From Alphaproteobacteria bacterium UBA1301 (GTDB taxonomy: Bacteria > Pseudomonadota > Alphaproteobacteria > Micropepsales > Micropepsaceae): 64,000 bases of DNA. The notes under the pieces are model-generated. The model saw only the letters and a list, made by a program, of their open reading frames with translations. It was not told the DNA's origin and made no database searches. Below are positions 57,527 to 64,000 of this stretch, one piece after another (the first letter of the stretch is position 1; each line of letters starts with the position of its first letter). Made by a program: the position numbers and the translations under genes. The stretch spans positions 276,467 through 340,466 of the forward strand of contig DBUB01000004.1 in NCBI GenBank assembly GCA_002307725.1. Direction: 5' to 3'.

Positions 57527-57718
57527 ATGAGTGATTCTCTCAATGTTTCTGCGGCGAGCCTTATCAACCGTAGCAACGAACAGTACGGCCGCGCCTTGGT
57601 TGAACTGATCAAAGAGGCTGCGCACAAGAAGAAGGTGAACACCGACCTCGTCGATTCCACCTCCACGCCGTCGCAACCAGCCGATTATCTCGGCAACAAC
57701 GTCGACATCTCGGCCTGA
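57527..57718 (+). CDS. YjfB-like small protein
   Basis: A 63-residue protein: NVSAASLINRSNEQYGRALVELIKEAAHKKKVNTD, then PADYLGNNVDISA. The end LGNNVDISA is close to the LGxNIDIxV end remembered from YjfB. GAGG stands about twelve bases before the ATG. Confidence 0.68.
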   Translation: MSDSLNVSAASLINRSNEQYGRALVELIKEAAHKKKVNTDLVDSTSTPSQPADYLGNNVDISA

Positions 57719-57820
57719 GAATCGAACGAAGATTATTGTTCCACCATATTTTGCGGGCGGGGATGAACGGCCACTCGAAGCCCAGTTCCTCCGCCTGTTC
57801 CTGGAGAAAGGTGCAAACCA

Positions 57821-58006
57821 ATGGCTATTGCCCTGAACAATGACGCGGCCATCAACGCGGCCATGCGCGCCTTATCGGTGGCACATCAGATTCAAACAGC
57901 CAACAGCACGGCACAAGCAACTGCGACCGTCCAAAGAGTCAACGCCACACCGGTCGCCGCGTCCCGCACCGCCGAAGTCCCAAACAGTGTCGACTTGAAG
58001 GTTTAA
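57821..58006 (+). CDS. Small protein with shared C-terminal motif
   Basis: A 61-residue helical, Ala/Gln-rich protein (MAIALNNDAAINAAMRALSVAHQIQTANSTAQATAT) ending VPNSVDLKV, which fits the N-x-[VL]-D-[LI]-x-[VA] end of its neighbours. AAAGG lies nine bases before ATG 57821. It is the last gene of the run, and its stop is 12 bases from the convergent peptidase end. Confidence 0.6.
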   Translation: MAIALNNDAAINAAMRALSVAHQIQTANSTAQATATVQRVNATPVAASRTAEVPNSVDLKV

Positions 58007-58017
58007 GCCTCCTTGGG

Positions 58018-60132
58018 TCACTCCACTGGTTTCAGTCCCAGCTTCTCCGCCAGATAAACGAACGTCAGTCCCCACAATTCTGCCGACTGTTTGTGGTTCG
58101 CTGCCGCGGCGTGACCGCCATCGGTGTTTTCGTAGAACAGAACCTCGTGGCCCTGCTCTTCCATGCGTGCCGCCATTTTGCGCGCATGCACCGGCGTGAC
58201 GCGGTCGTCGCTGGTCGCGGTGACGAAGAACACCGGGGGGTATTTCTTGTCTTTGCTGACGTTCTGATACGGCGAATATTTGCCGATGTACGCGGCCGCC
58301 TTAGGATCGCTAGGGTCGCCATATTCGCCGATCCACGAGGCGCCAGCGCCGATCTGGGTGTAGCGGATCATGTCGATCAACGGCACCTGACAGACCACGG
58401 CACCGAGCAGCTCGGGATGTTGGGTCATCACCGTGGAAACCAAGAGCCCGCCATTGGAGCCGCCAACGATGCCGAGTTGTTTCGCCGTGGTGATTTTCTT
58501 GGCGATGAGATCGGCCGCGACGGCGGCAAAATCGTCGAACGCCTTCTGGCGATTTTCTTTCAGCGCCGCTGCGTGCCAGCCAGGGCCGAATTCGCCGCCG
58601 CCGCGGATATTGGCGAGCACATAGATGCCGCCCTTAGCCACCCATAGCTTGCCGAAATTGGCTGAATAGAACGGAGTCTCGGATATCTCGAAACCGCCGT
58701 AACCGTTAAGAATGGCCGGTGCCGGGCCCTTCAAATTCTTCGGCCGCATCACGAAATAGGGAATCTTGGTGCCGTCAGTGGAGGTCGCCTCGTACTGCAC
58801 CGTCTCCATACCGGCCGCATCAAAGCGCGACGGCAGCGCTTTGATTTCCTTGGGCGTATCCTTGCCGTCGTCAAAATAAAGCGTCGGGGCCTTCAGGAAG
58901 CTCTCGAACGACAGATAGACCTCAGGGCCGTAATCATTGGTCGAAATGATGCTGGCCGTGCCGCCGTCGGGCAGTGGCAATTTCTTGTCGGCCCACTTGC
59001 CGTCCTTCAGGCGGAAGGCGTGCACCTCGCCAATCACATTGTTCAGCACCGAGACGTAAACCGCATCACGCCCGGTGGCGACGCCTTCGATCGAAGCGCG
59101 AGGGCCGGGCGTGTAAAGTACTTCCAGCGCCGACTCGCTGAATTGCGGCCTATCCGTTTCGAAGCGATAGCCCAGCAACGTCCCCTTTCCGACGCCGCTG
59201 TCTCCTTCGAACATCCAGTCATCGCGCAGCGTGAACAGGAACTGGCCGTGGTGCAGCCCCTGCATCTGCGCCGACTGCGGCACAGGGATTTTCGTCAATT
59301 TTTTGTCGGTGCCGATCACGAAATACTCGGATTCGAAGAAGCTCGGCGAACGGACAACCATCGCCACGTTCTTGTTACCGTCGCGCAGCACCGTCGCCGA
59401 GACCGACACGTCGCTCTCTTTGCCTTCCAGCAGTGTCTTGGCCGCTTCGATCTTCTCGCCGCGATGCCATATCTTGACGATGCGCGGATAACCGGAACTG
59501 GTCATTGAGCCGGCGCCGAAGTCGGTGCCGAACAAAACCGTGTCGTCATCTACCAGCGTCACATCGGACTTGGCCTCTTTGAGGAAGAAGCCGCCTTTCA
59601 CGAATGCCTTCGAGGCGAGGTCGAACTCGCGCACCACCACGGCGTCACCGCCGCCGCGCGACAGCTGGACGAGACAGCGCTTCTCGCTCGGCGCGCAGGA
59701 GGTGCCCTTCCACACCCAATTTTCCTTATCGTCGGCAGCGAGTTTGTCGACATCGATCAGCACGTCCCACTTGGGCGCGGGCGCCGCATAATCGGCAACG
59801 GTGGTGCGCCGCCACAAGCCTTTGGGGTGCTCGGCATCCTGCCAATAGTTGTAGACGAAGCCATGATCGAGGCCGCCGTAAGGGATGCGGTCCTTGGCGT
59901 CGAGCACTTTGAGGATGAAGTCGTAGTTCGTCTGATAGGCCGGATCGGCCTTCAATAGCCCAAGCGACTTGGCATTCTGGTCCTTGACCCAGGCCAGCGG
60001 CTTGGCACCGTGGACGTCTTCGAGCCAGATATACGGATCATTCATAGGGTTACTCTTCTCAGCCGCAAACGCGGCGCCAAAAGCGGTGGACAGGACAAAA
60101 GCGGAAAAAATAGTCACGGCGGCGCGACGCAT
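58018..60132 (-). CDS. Prolyl oligopeptidase family (S9) peptidase
   Basis: A 704-residue exported peptidase: signal peptide MRRAAVTIFSAFVLSTAFGAAFA, then NDPYIWLEDVHGAKPLAWVKDQNAKSLGLL (beta-propeller start), RGGGEFGPGWHAAALKENRQKAFDDFAAVA, catalytic Ser in GGSNGGLLVSTV, the Asp in DDRVTPVHARKMAARME and the His in NTDGGHAAAANHKQ. It cleaves short proline-containing peptides in the periplasm. ATG 60132 starts the signal peptide. Confidence 0.93.
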   Translation of the reverse strand: MRRAAVTIFSAFVLSTAFGAAFAAEKSNPMNDPYIWLEDVHGAKPLAWVKDQNAKSLGLLKADPAYQTNYDFILKVLDAKDRIPYGGLDHGFVYNYWQDAEHPKGLWRRTTVADYAAPAPKWDVLIDVDKLAADDKENWVWKGTSCAPSEKRCLVQLSRGGGDAVVVREFDLASKAFVKGGFFLKEAKSDVTLVDDDTVLFGTDFGAGSMTSSGYPRIVKIWHRGEKIEAAKTLLEGKESDVSVSATVLRDGNKNVAMVVRSPSFFESEYFVIGTDKKLTKIPVPQSAQMQGLHHGQFLFTLRDDWMFEGDSGVGKGTLLGYRFETDRPQFSESALEVLYTPGPRASIEGVATGRDAVYVSVLNNVIGEVHAFRLKDGKWADKKLPLPDGGTASIISTNDYGPEVYLSFESFLKAPTLYFDDGKDTPKEIKALPSRFDAAGMETVQYEATSTDGTKIPYFVMRPKNLKGPAPAILNGYGGFEISETPFYSANFGKLWVAKGGIYVLANIRGGGEFGPGWHAAALKENRQKAFDDFAAVAADLIAKKITTAKQLGIVGGSNGGLLVSTVMTQHPELLGAVVCQVPLIDMIRYTQIGAGASWIGEYGDPSDPKAAAYIGKYSPYQNVSKDKKYPPVFFVTATSDDRVTPVHARKMAARMEEQGHEVLFYENTDGGHAAAANHKQSAELWGLTFVYLAEKLGLKPVE

Positions 60133-60234
60133 AGAACTCTCCAGCCCGGGAATCCTGTCAAAATTGGAGCCGGGGCGGCCCATCCGTCAACCCGGCACTG
60201 GCCGAAAGCGGAGCCACCGCCTATATAGCGGCCT

Positions 60235-61062
60235 ATGATCCCGTTCTTGAAAATGCACGGCCTGGGCAACGATTTCGCCGTCTTCGACGCGCGCCGACAA
60301 CCGCTTGCGCTCGATGCCGCCGCCGCGCGCCTGATCGGCGACCGCCACCGCGGCATCGGCTGCGACCAGATTATCGTGATCGAGCCCCCCCCAGAATCCG
60401 ATCAAGCGGAGGCCGACGCCTTCATGCGCATCCGCAATGCCGACGGCGACGAAGTGGAAACCTGCGGCAACGCTGCCCGCTGCGTCGCGCGCCTGCTGTT
60501 CGACGAAACCGGCAAGAATACGATTACCCTGATGACGTTGGCAGGACCGCTCGTTTGCACCGATACCGGCCGCGGACTTATCACCGTCGATATGGGGGCG
60601 CCCGAACTGGCGTGGGATCGCATTCCGCTCGCCCGGCCGGTGGACACCAATCTCTTCGCCCTCAATGTGGACGGCGAAAATTACAATTGCGCCGCCGTTT
60701 CGATGGGCAATCCGCATTGCATCCTGTTCGTCGACGATGCCGAGGCCGCGCCGGTGGCGACACTCGGGCCCCGCATCGAAACCCATCCGATGTTTCCCAA
60801 ACGCACCAATGTCGAATTCGTCACGGTGCGCGATGGCGGGCACTTGCGGATGCGGGTTTGGGAACGCGGCGCCGGGATCACCAAGGCCTGCGGTTCGGGC
60901 ACCTGCGCCAGCGTTGTCGCCGCGCATCGCCGCGGCCTGACCGGCGCCAAGGTCGAGGTCACGCTCGACGGCGGCCTTCTCACCATCACGCTGCAGAACG
61001 GCCACGTCTTGATGACCGGCCCAACCGCGTTAGCCTATCGCGGCGAGATTGCACTTTCATGA
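60235..61062 (+). CDS. dapF: Diaminopimelate epimerase
   Basis: A 275-residue epimerase: MIPFLKMHGLGNDFAVFDAR, first catalytic Cys in ADGDEVETCGNAARCVARLLFDETG, second in TKACGSGTCASVVAAHRRG. It converts LL-DAP to meso-DAP for lysine and peptidoglycan. It is the first of four overlapping genes (dapF-mtaB-ftsY-yciB) with ATGA junctions. Confidence 0.95.
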   Translation: MIPFLKMHGLGNDFAVFDARRQPLALDAAAARLIGDRHRGIGCDQIIVIEPPPESDQAEADAFMRIRNADGDEVETCGNAARCVARLLFDETGKNTITLMTLAGPLVCTDTGRGLITVDMGAPELAWDRIPLARPVDTNLFALNVDGENYNCAAVSMGNPHCILFVDDAEAAPVATLGPRIETHPMFPKRTNVEFVTVRDGGHLRMRVWERGAGITKACGSGTCASVVAAHRRGLTGAKVEVTLDGGLLTITLQNGHVLMTGPTALAYRGEIALS

Positions 61063-62291
61063 GTGCCGACATCATCACCTTCGGCTGCCGGCTCAACGCT
61101 TACGAGTCGGAGGCAATCCGGGAACGCACCGCGGGTCTCGACAACACCGTGGTGGTGAACACCTGCGCGGTGACGGCCGAAGCGGTGCGCCAGTCGCGCC
61201 AGCAAATCCGCAAAATCCGCCGCGAACGGCCGGAGGCGCGCATCATCGTCACTGGTTGCGCCGCTCAAACCGATCCCGATAGCTATGCCAAGATGCCCGA
61301 GGTCGATTTCGTGCTCGGCAACGCCGACAAGCTCGATCCCAAGAGCTATGCGCTGGGTATACCCGAGCGGGTGCGCGTCAACGACATCATGAGCGTCAAG
61401 GAAACCGCCGCCCAATTCGTCGAATGCTTCGAGGGCCGGGCCCGCGCCTTCCTGCAAGTGCAAAACGGCTGCGATCATCGCTGCACCTTCTGCATCATCC
61501 CGTTCGGGCGCGGCAATTCGCGCTCGGTCGGTATGGGCGCGGTGGTGGAAGAGGCCCGCCACCTTGCCGCGGGCGGCTATGGTGAGATCGTGCTGACCGG
61601 CGTCGATCTGACCAGTTACGGCCATGACCTGCCCGGTACGCCAACCCTCGGGGCCCTGGTGCGCAAGATTCTGAAACTGGTGCCGGAGCTGAAGCGTCTG
61701 CGCATTTCTTCGATCGATTCCATCGAGGCCGATGACGAGCTGATGGCCGCCATCGCCGAGGAAGAGCGGCTGATGCCGCATTTCCATCTTTCGGCGCAAT
61801 CCGGCGACGACATGATCCTCAAGCGGATGAAACGCCGCCATTCGCGGTCGGACACCATCCGCTTCTGTGCCGAGGTGCGCCGGCTACGGCCAGACGCCGC
61901 CCTCGGGGCCGATTTGATTGCCGGTTTCCCCACCGAAACCGAAGAAATGTTCGAAAACACCGTTAGGCTGGTGGATGAAGCCGGACTTTCGATGCTTCAC
62001 GTTTTTCCCTTCAGCCCGCGCCAAGGGACCCCGGCGGCGCGAATGCCGCAAGTGCCGCGTGCCAGCGTCAAGGACCGGGCCGCGCGCCTCAGGACCAAAG
62101 GCGCCGCAGCCTTACAGCAATACTATTCCACGCTAATCGGCCGCGAAGAGACCCTGCTGGTCGAAAAGCCGGGCCTTGGGCGCACACCTGCGTTCGTTCC
62201 GGTTGCCTTTGCCGGCGAAGCGGACGATTTCATCCGCGTGCGCATCACCGGCGCCACGAGCGACCATCTCACCGGAGACATTCTTTCATGA
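61059..62291 (+). CDS. mtaB: tRNA t6A37 methylthiotransferase MtaB
   Basis: A 410-residue radical-SAM enzyme: MSADIITFGCRLNAYESEAI, NTCAVTAEAVRQSRQQIRK, radical-SAM CDHRCTFC in QVQNGCDHRCTFCIIPFGRGNSRS, LTGVDLTSYG, HFHLSAQSGDDMILKRMKRRHS and the TRAM-like tail. It makes ms2t6A in tRNA. ATG 61059 overlaps the dapF stop. Confidence 0.94.
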   Translation: MSADIITFGCRLNAYESEAIRERTAGLDNTVVVNTCAVTAEAVRQSRQQIRKIRRERPEARIIVTGCAAQTDPDSYAKMPEVDFVLGNADKLDPKSYALGIPERVRVNDIMSVKETAAQFVECFEGRARAFLQVQNGCDHRCTFCIIPFGRGNSRSVGMGAVVEEARHLAAGGYGEIVLTGVDLTSYGHDLPGTPTLGALVRKILKLVPELKRLRISSIDSIEADDELMAAIAEEERLMPHFHLSAQSGDDMILKRMKRRHSRSDTIRFCAEVRRLRPDAALGADLIAGFPTETEEMFENTVRLVDEAGLSMLHVFPFSPRQGTPAARMPQVPRASVKDRAARLRTKGAAALQQYYSTLIGREETLLVEKPGLGRTPAFVPVAFAGEADDFIRVRITGATSDHLTGDILS

Positions 62292-63223
62292 GGCAATTCG
62301 GCGAAGCTGCCCCCCCGCCGACCTTTTTCGAAAAGCTCCGGGTGGGCCTTGCGAAAAGCGCCAGCGCGCTCGGCCTCGAAGCCCTGGTCAAGAAGAAGAT
62401 CGACGACGTCTCGCTGGCCGAACTGGAAGCAGCCCTGATCCGGGCCGATCTCGGCGCCGCGCAGGCCGAATCCATCACCGCGGTGGTTGCCAAGGGCCGC
62501 TACGACCAGGATGTCGCGACCTACGATTTGCGCCGTATCATCGCCGATGAGATCGCAAAAATCCTGGAACCAGTCGCCAAACCGCTGGCGATCGATCCGG
62601 CAATCAAGCCGTTCGTGATCCTGGTGGCGGGCGTCAACGGCACCGGCAAGACCACGACCATCGGCAAGATCGCCGCCAAGCTCACGCGCGAGGGTAAGAA
62701 AGTTGTACTGGCGGCTGGCGACACCTTCCGCGCCGCGGCCATCGAGCAGCTTCAGGTCTGGGGCGAACGGGCGGGCGCCGAAGTGGTCTCGCGCGCCGCG
62801 GGTGGCGATGCGGCCGGGCTTTGCTTCGATGCGTTCACGCGGGCGCGTCAGGCTGGCGCTGATGTCTTGTTGATCGACACCGCCGGACGGCTGCAAAACA
62901 AAGCCGGGCTGATGGCCGAACTGGAAAAAATCGTGCGGGTTCTCAAGAAACAGGACCCCACGGCACCCCATGGCACCCTTTTGATCCTGGACGCCACCAC
63001 GGGGCAGAACGCCCTGTCGCAAGTGGAAGCCTTCACGGCCGCCGTTCCGCTCACCGGACTTGTCATGACCAAGTTGGACGGCACCGCCAAAGGCGGTATT
63101 CTGGTAGCCCTCGCCGCCAAATTTGGGATACCTGTCCATTTTATAGGCGTCGGCGAGCATGAAGAGGATCTGCAGAGTTTCTCCGCGGACGTCTTCGCCA
63201 AAGCGCTGACGGGGGCCGCATGA
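62288..63223 (+). CDS. ftsY: Signal recognition particle receptor FtsY
   Basis: A 311-residue GTPase: FFEKLRVGLAKSASALGLEALVKKKIDDVSLAELEAALIRADLG (N domain), GVNGTGKTTTIGKIAAKLTREG, DTAGRLQNK, TKLDGTAKGG. It has only a short N-terminal region and no long acidic A domain, as in many alphaproteobacteria. It partners Ffh (53392-54765). It overlaps mtaB and yciB. Confidence 0.95.
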   Translation: MRQFGEAAPPPTFFEKLRVGLAKSASALGLEALVKKKIDDVSLAELEAALIRADLGAAQAESITAVVAKGRYDQDVATYDLRRIIADEIAKILEPVAKPLAIDPAIKPFVILVAGVNGTGKTTTIGKIAAKLTREGKKVVLAAGDTFRAAAIEQLQVWGERAGAEVVSRAAGGDAAGLCFDAFTRARQAGADVLLIDTAGRLQNKAGLMAELEKIVRVLKKQDPTAPHGTLLILDATTGQNALSQVEAFTAAVPLTGLVMTKLDGTAKGGILVALAAKFGIPVHFIGVGEHEEDLQSFSADVFAKALTGAA

Positions 63224-63771
63224 ATCCGCAATTGAGACGCAGCCTGCTAGATTTCGGCCCGCTGCTGCTGTTCTTCGTCGCATACAGACTGTTTGATTTC
63301 AAAGTGGCGACGGCCACGGTGATGGCGGGCGCGGTCGCGGCCGTCGTGCTGGGCTATGTGTTTGACCGCAAGCTGCATCCGGTGCCGCTGGTGACCGCGG
63401 TGATCGTTCTGATCTTCGGTGGGCTCACGCTTTATCTAAACGACAAGATGTTCATGAAAATGAAGCCGACCATGATCTACGGTCTGTTTGCGGCGACCCT
63501 ACTGGGGGGACTTGCGTTCAACCGGCTGTTCATAAAGTACATATTTCAAGCGGCCATATCGCTTGAAGAGAAGAACTGGCGTATACTGACGGCCCGCTTC
63601 GGCGGCTTCTGCATCGGCATGGCGATCCTCAACGAATTGATATGGCGGAGCTTTTCCGACGGCGTGTGGGTTACGTTCCACACCTTCGGCGCCATCGCCC
63701 TGACGCTGCTGTTTTCGTTCAGCCAAGTGCCGTTCCTGCTCAAGCATCAAATTGCTTCCGACACGGAATAG
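63220..63771 (+). CDS. yciB: Septation protein YciB/IspZ
   Basis: A 183-residue membrane protein of the YciB (septation protein A) family: LLDFGPLLLFFVAYRLFDFKVATATVMAGAVAAVVLGYVF, the FGGLTLYLNDKMFMKMKPTMIYGLFAATLL core and WRILTARFGGFCIGMAILNELIWRSFSDGVWVTFHTFG. About five helices. It overlaps ftsY as ATGA, an arrangement common in alphaproteobacteria. It is a paralogue of the protein at 11092-11673. Confidence 0.92.
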   Translation: MNPQLRRSLLDFGPLLLFFVAYRLFDFKVATATVMAGAVAAVVLGYVFDRKLHPVPLVTAVIVLIFGGLTLYLNDKMFMKMKPTMIYGLFAATLLGGLAFNRLFIKYIFQAAISLEEKNWRILTARFGGFCIGMAILNELIWRSFSDGVWVTFHTFGAIALTLLFSFSQVPFLLKHQIASDTE

Positions 63772-63978
63772 TCGGCTCGCGATCACCTGATCGCGCAGCA
63801 ACGCGTTGCCTCGACGCACCCCTTCGCGGTAGACACAGTTGTCGGCCGCGTTATGGTTGGTTATTGTTTGGCATTCACGTCAGCCCGTGACGTTGAGCGT
63901 CCAGCGTATCGTAGAATGTAAAATGTTGTCGCGCAGGCGTATGGTCTGCTGAATTGATATTGCGGAGGCGGGGGCACA
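63772..63978. other. Spacer after yciB
   Basis: About 200 bases without a recognised gene or RNA. The end (63965-63978) carries a purine-rich ribosome site for the next frame. Confidence 0.5.
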
Positions 63979-64000
63979 ATGATGAAGAGCCAGCGTAAAG
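63979..64000 (+). CDS. Start of a gene cut by the window end
   Basis: GGAGGCGGGGGCACA precedes ATGATG at 63979, and the seven visible codons give MMKSQRK. Identity cannot be told from this. Confidence 0.45.

Noticed and set aside
1..64000. CRISPR array, transposase or prophage
   Set aside because: No regular spacer-repeat array was seen and no transposase, integrase or phage structural gene was recognised.

Overview
This 64 kb window is chromosomal DNA from a GC-rich alphaproteobacterium. The evidence is the gene content and order: a DUF4164-zapA pair next to 6S RNA and 5-formyl-THF cyclo-ligase, dapF-mtaB-ftsY-yciB as one overlapping operon, ffh-rpsP-rimM-trmD-rplS in order, a tkt-gap-pgk-fba cluster, a PodJ-like SEL1 protein, and the helicase/PdeM pair known from ligase-associated DNA repair. 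The genus cannot be named from the sequence alone. I see no plasmid, phage or integron backbone, no CRISPR array and no transposase.

Layout. 1-9 kb: the 5' half of a tRNA-Gln cut by the window edge, then a mostly minus-strand run of pirin, Dps, TetR, a secreted protein, a DJ-1/PfpI protein with a duplicated active-site segment, a TPR methyltransferase, and a patatin/SDR/aldo-keto reductase operon. 9-20 kb: secreted TPR protein, a YciB-like membrane protein, an alpha/beta hydrolase-ArsR-SdpI operon behind a long palindrome, a CAP lipoprotein, a DUF962 protein, a PodJ-like protein, and a TauE/TIGR02186 pair. 19-31 kb: DNA-repair phosphoesterase and helicase, Tat-exported GH1 glycosidase, DUF47/PiT phosphate uptake, Nudix, a second aldo-keto reductase, YmdB-type phosphodiesterase, HAD hydrolase, 5-FCL and 6S RNA. 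31-43 kb: a convergent ParE/ParD pair, zapA, the central-carbon cluster (tkt, gap, pgk, class I fba, class II fba) interrupted by an AT-richer HEPN pair and thiE, then GT87, efp and an inositol monophosphatase-type enzyme. 43-51 kb: OmpA-like protein, two tandem PAP2 paralogues, MFS exporter, DUF2141, mdh, HU and a gene-poor stretch. 51-55 kb: the rplS/trmD/rimM/rpsP/ffh translation and targeting cluster with REP-like palindromes. 55-58 kb: HigBA, a membrane-anchored protein, and a run of five very small proteins. 58-64 kb: prolyl oligopeptidase and the dapF-mtaB-ftsY-yciB operon.

The most unusual element is the run of five small plus-strand genes at 56559-58006. The first looks like a stand-alone D0 (rod/hook) domain of a flagellar axial protein. 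Three of the others end in a shared C-terminal motif (N-x-[VL]-D-[LI]-x-[VA]) that resembles the end of the Firmicute YjfB putative motility family. No other flagellar gene is visible in the window. Other points of interest are a 21-bp in-frame duplication across the nucleophile of the PfpI protein, the hydrolase-SdpR-SdpI operon with a palindrome covering its ribosome binding site, a HEPN two-gene module translationally coupled to thiE, both aldolase classes in one locus, tandem PAP2 paralogues in which one has lost motif-3 residues, and a possible structured small RNA at 50870-50975.
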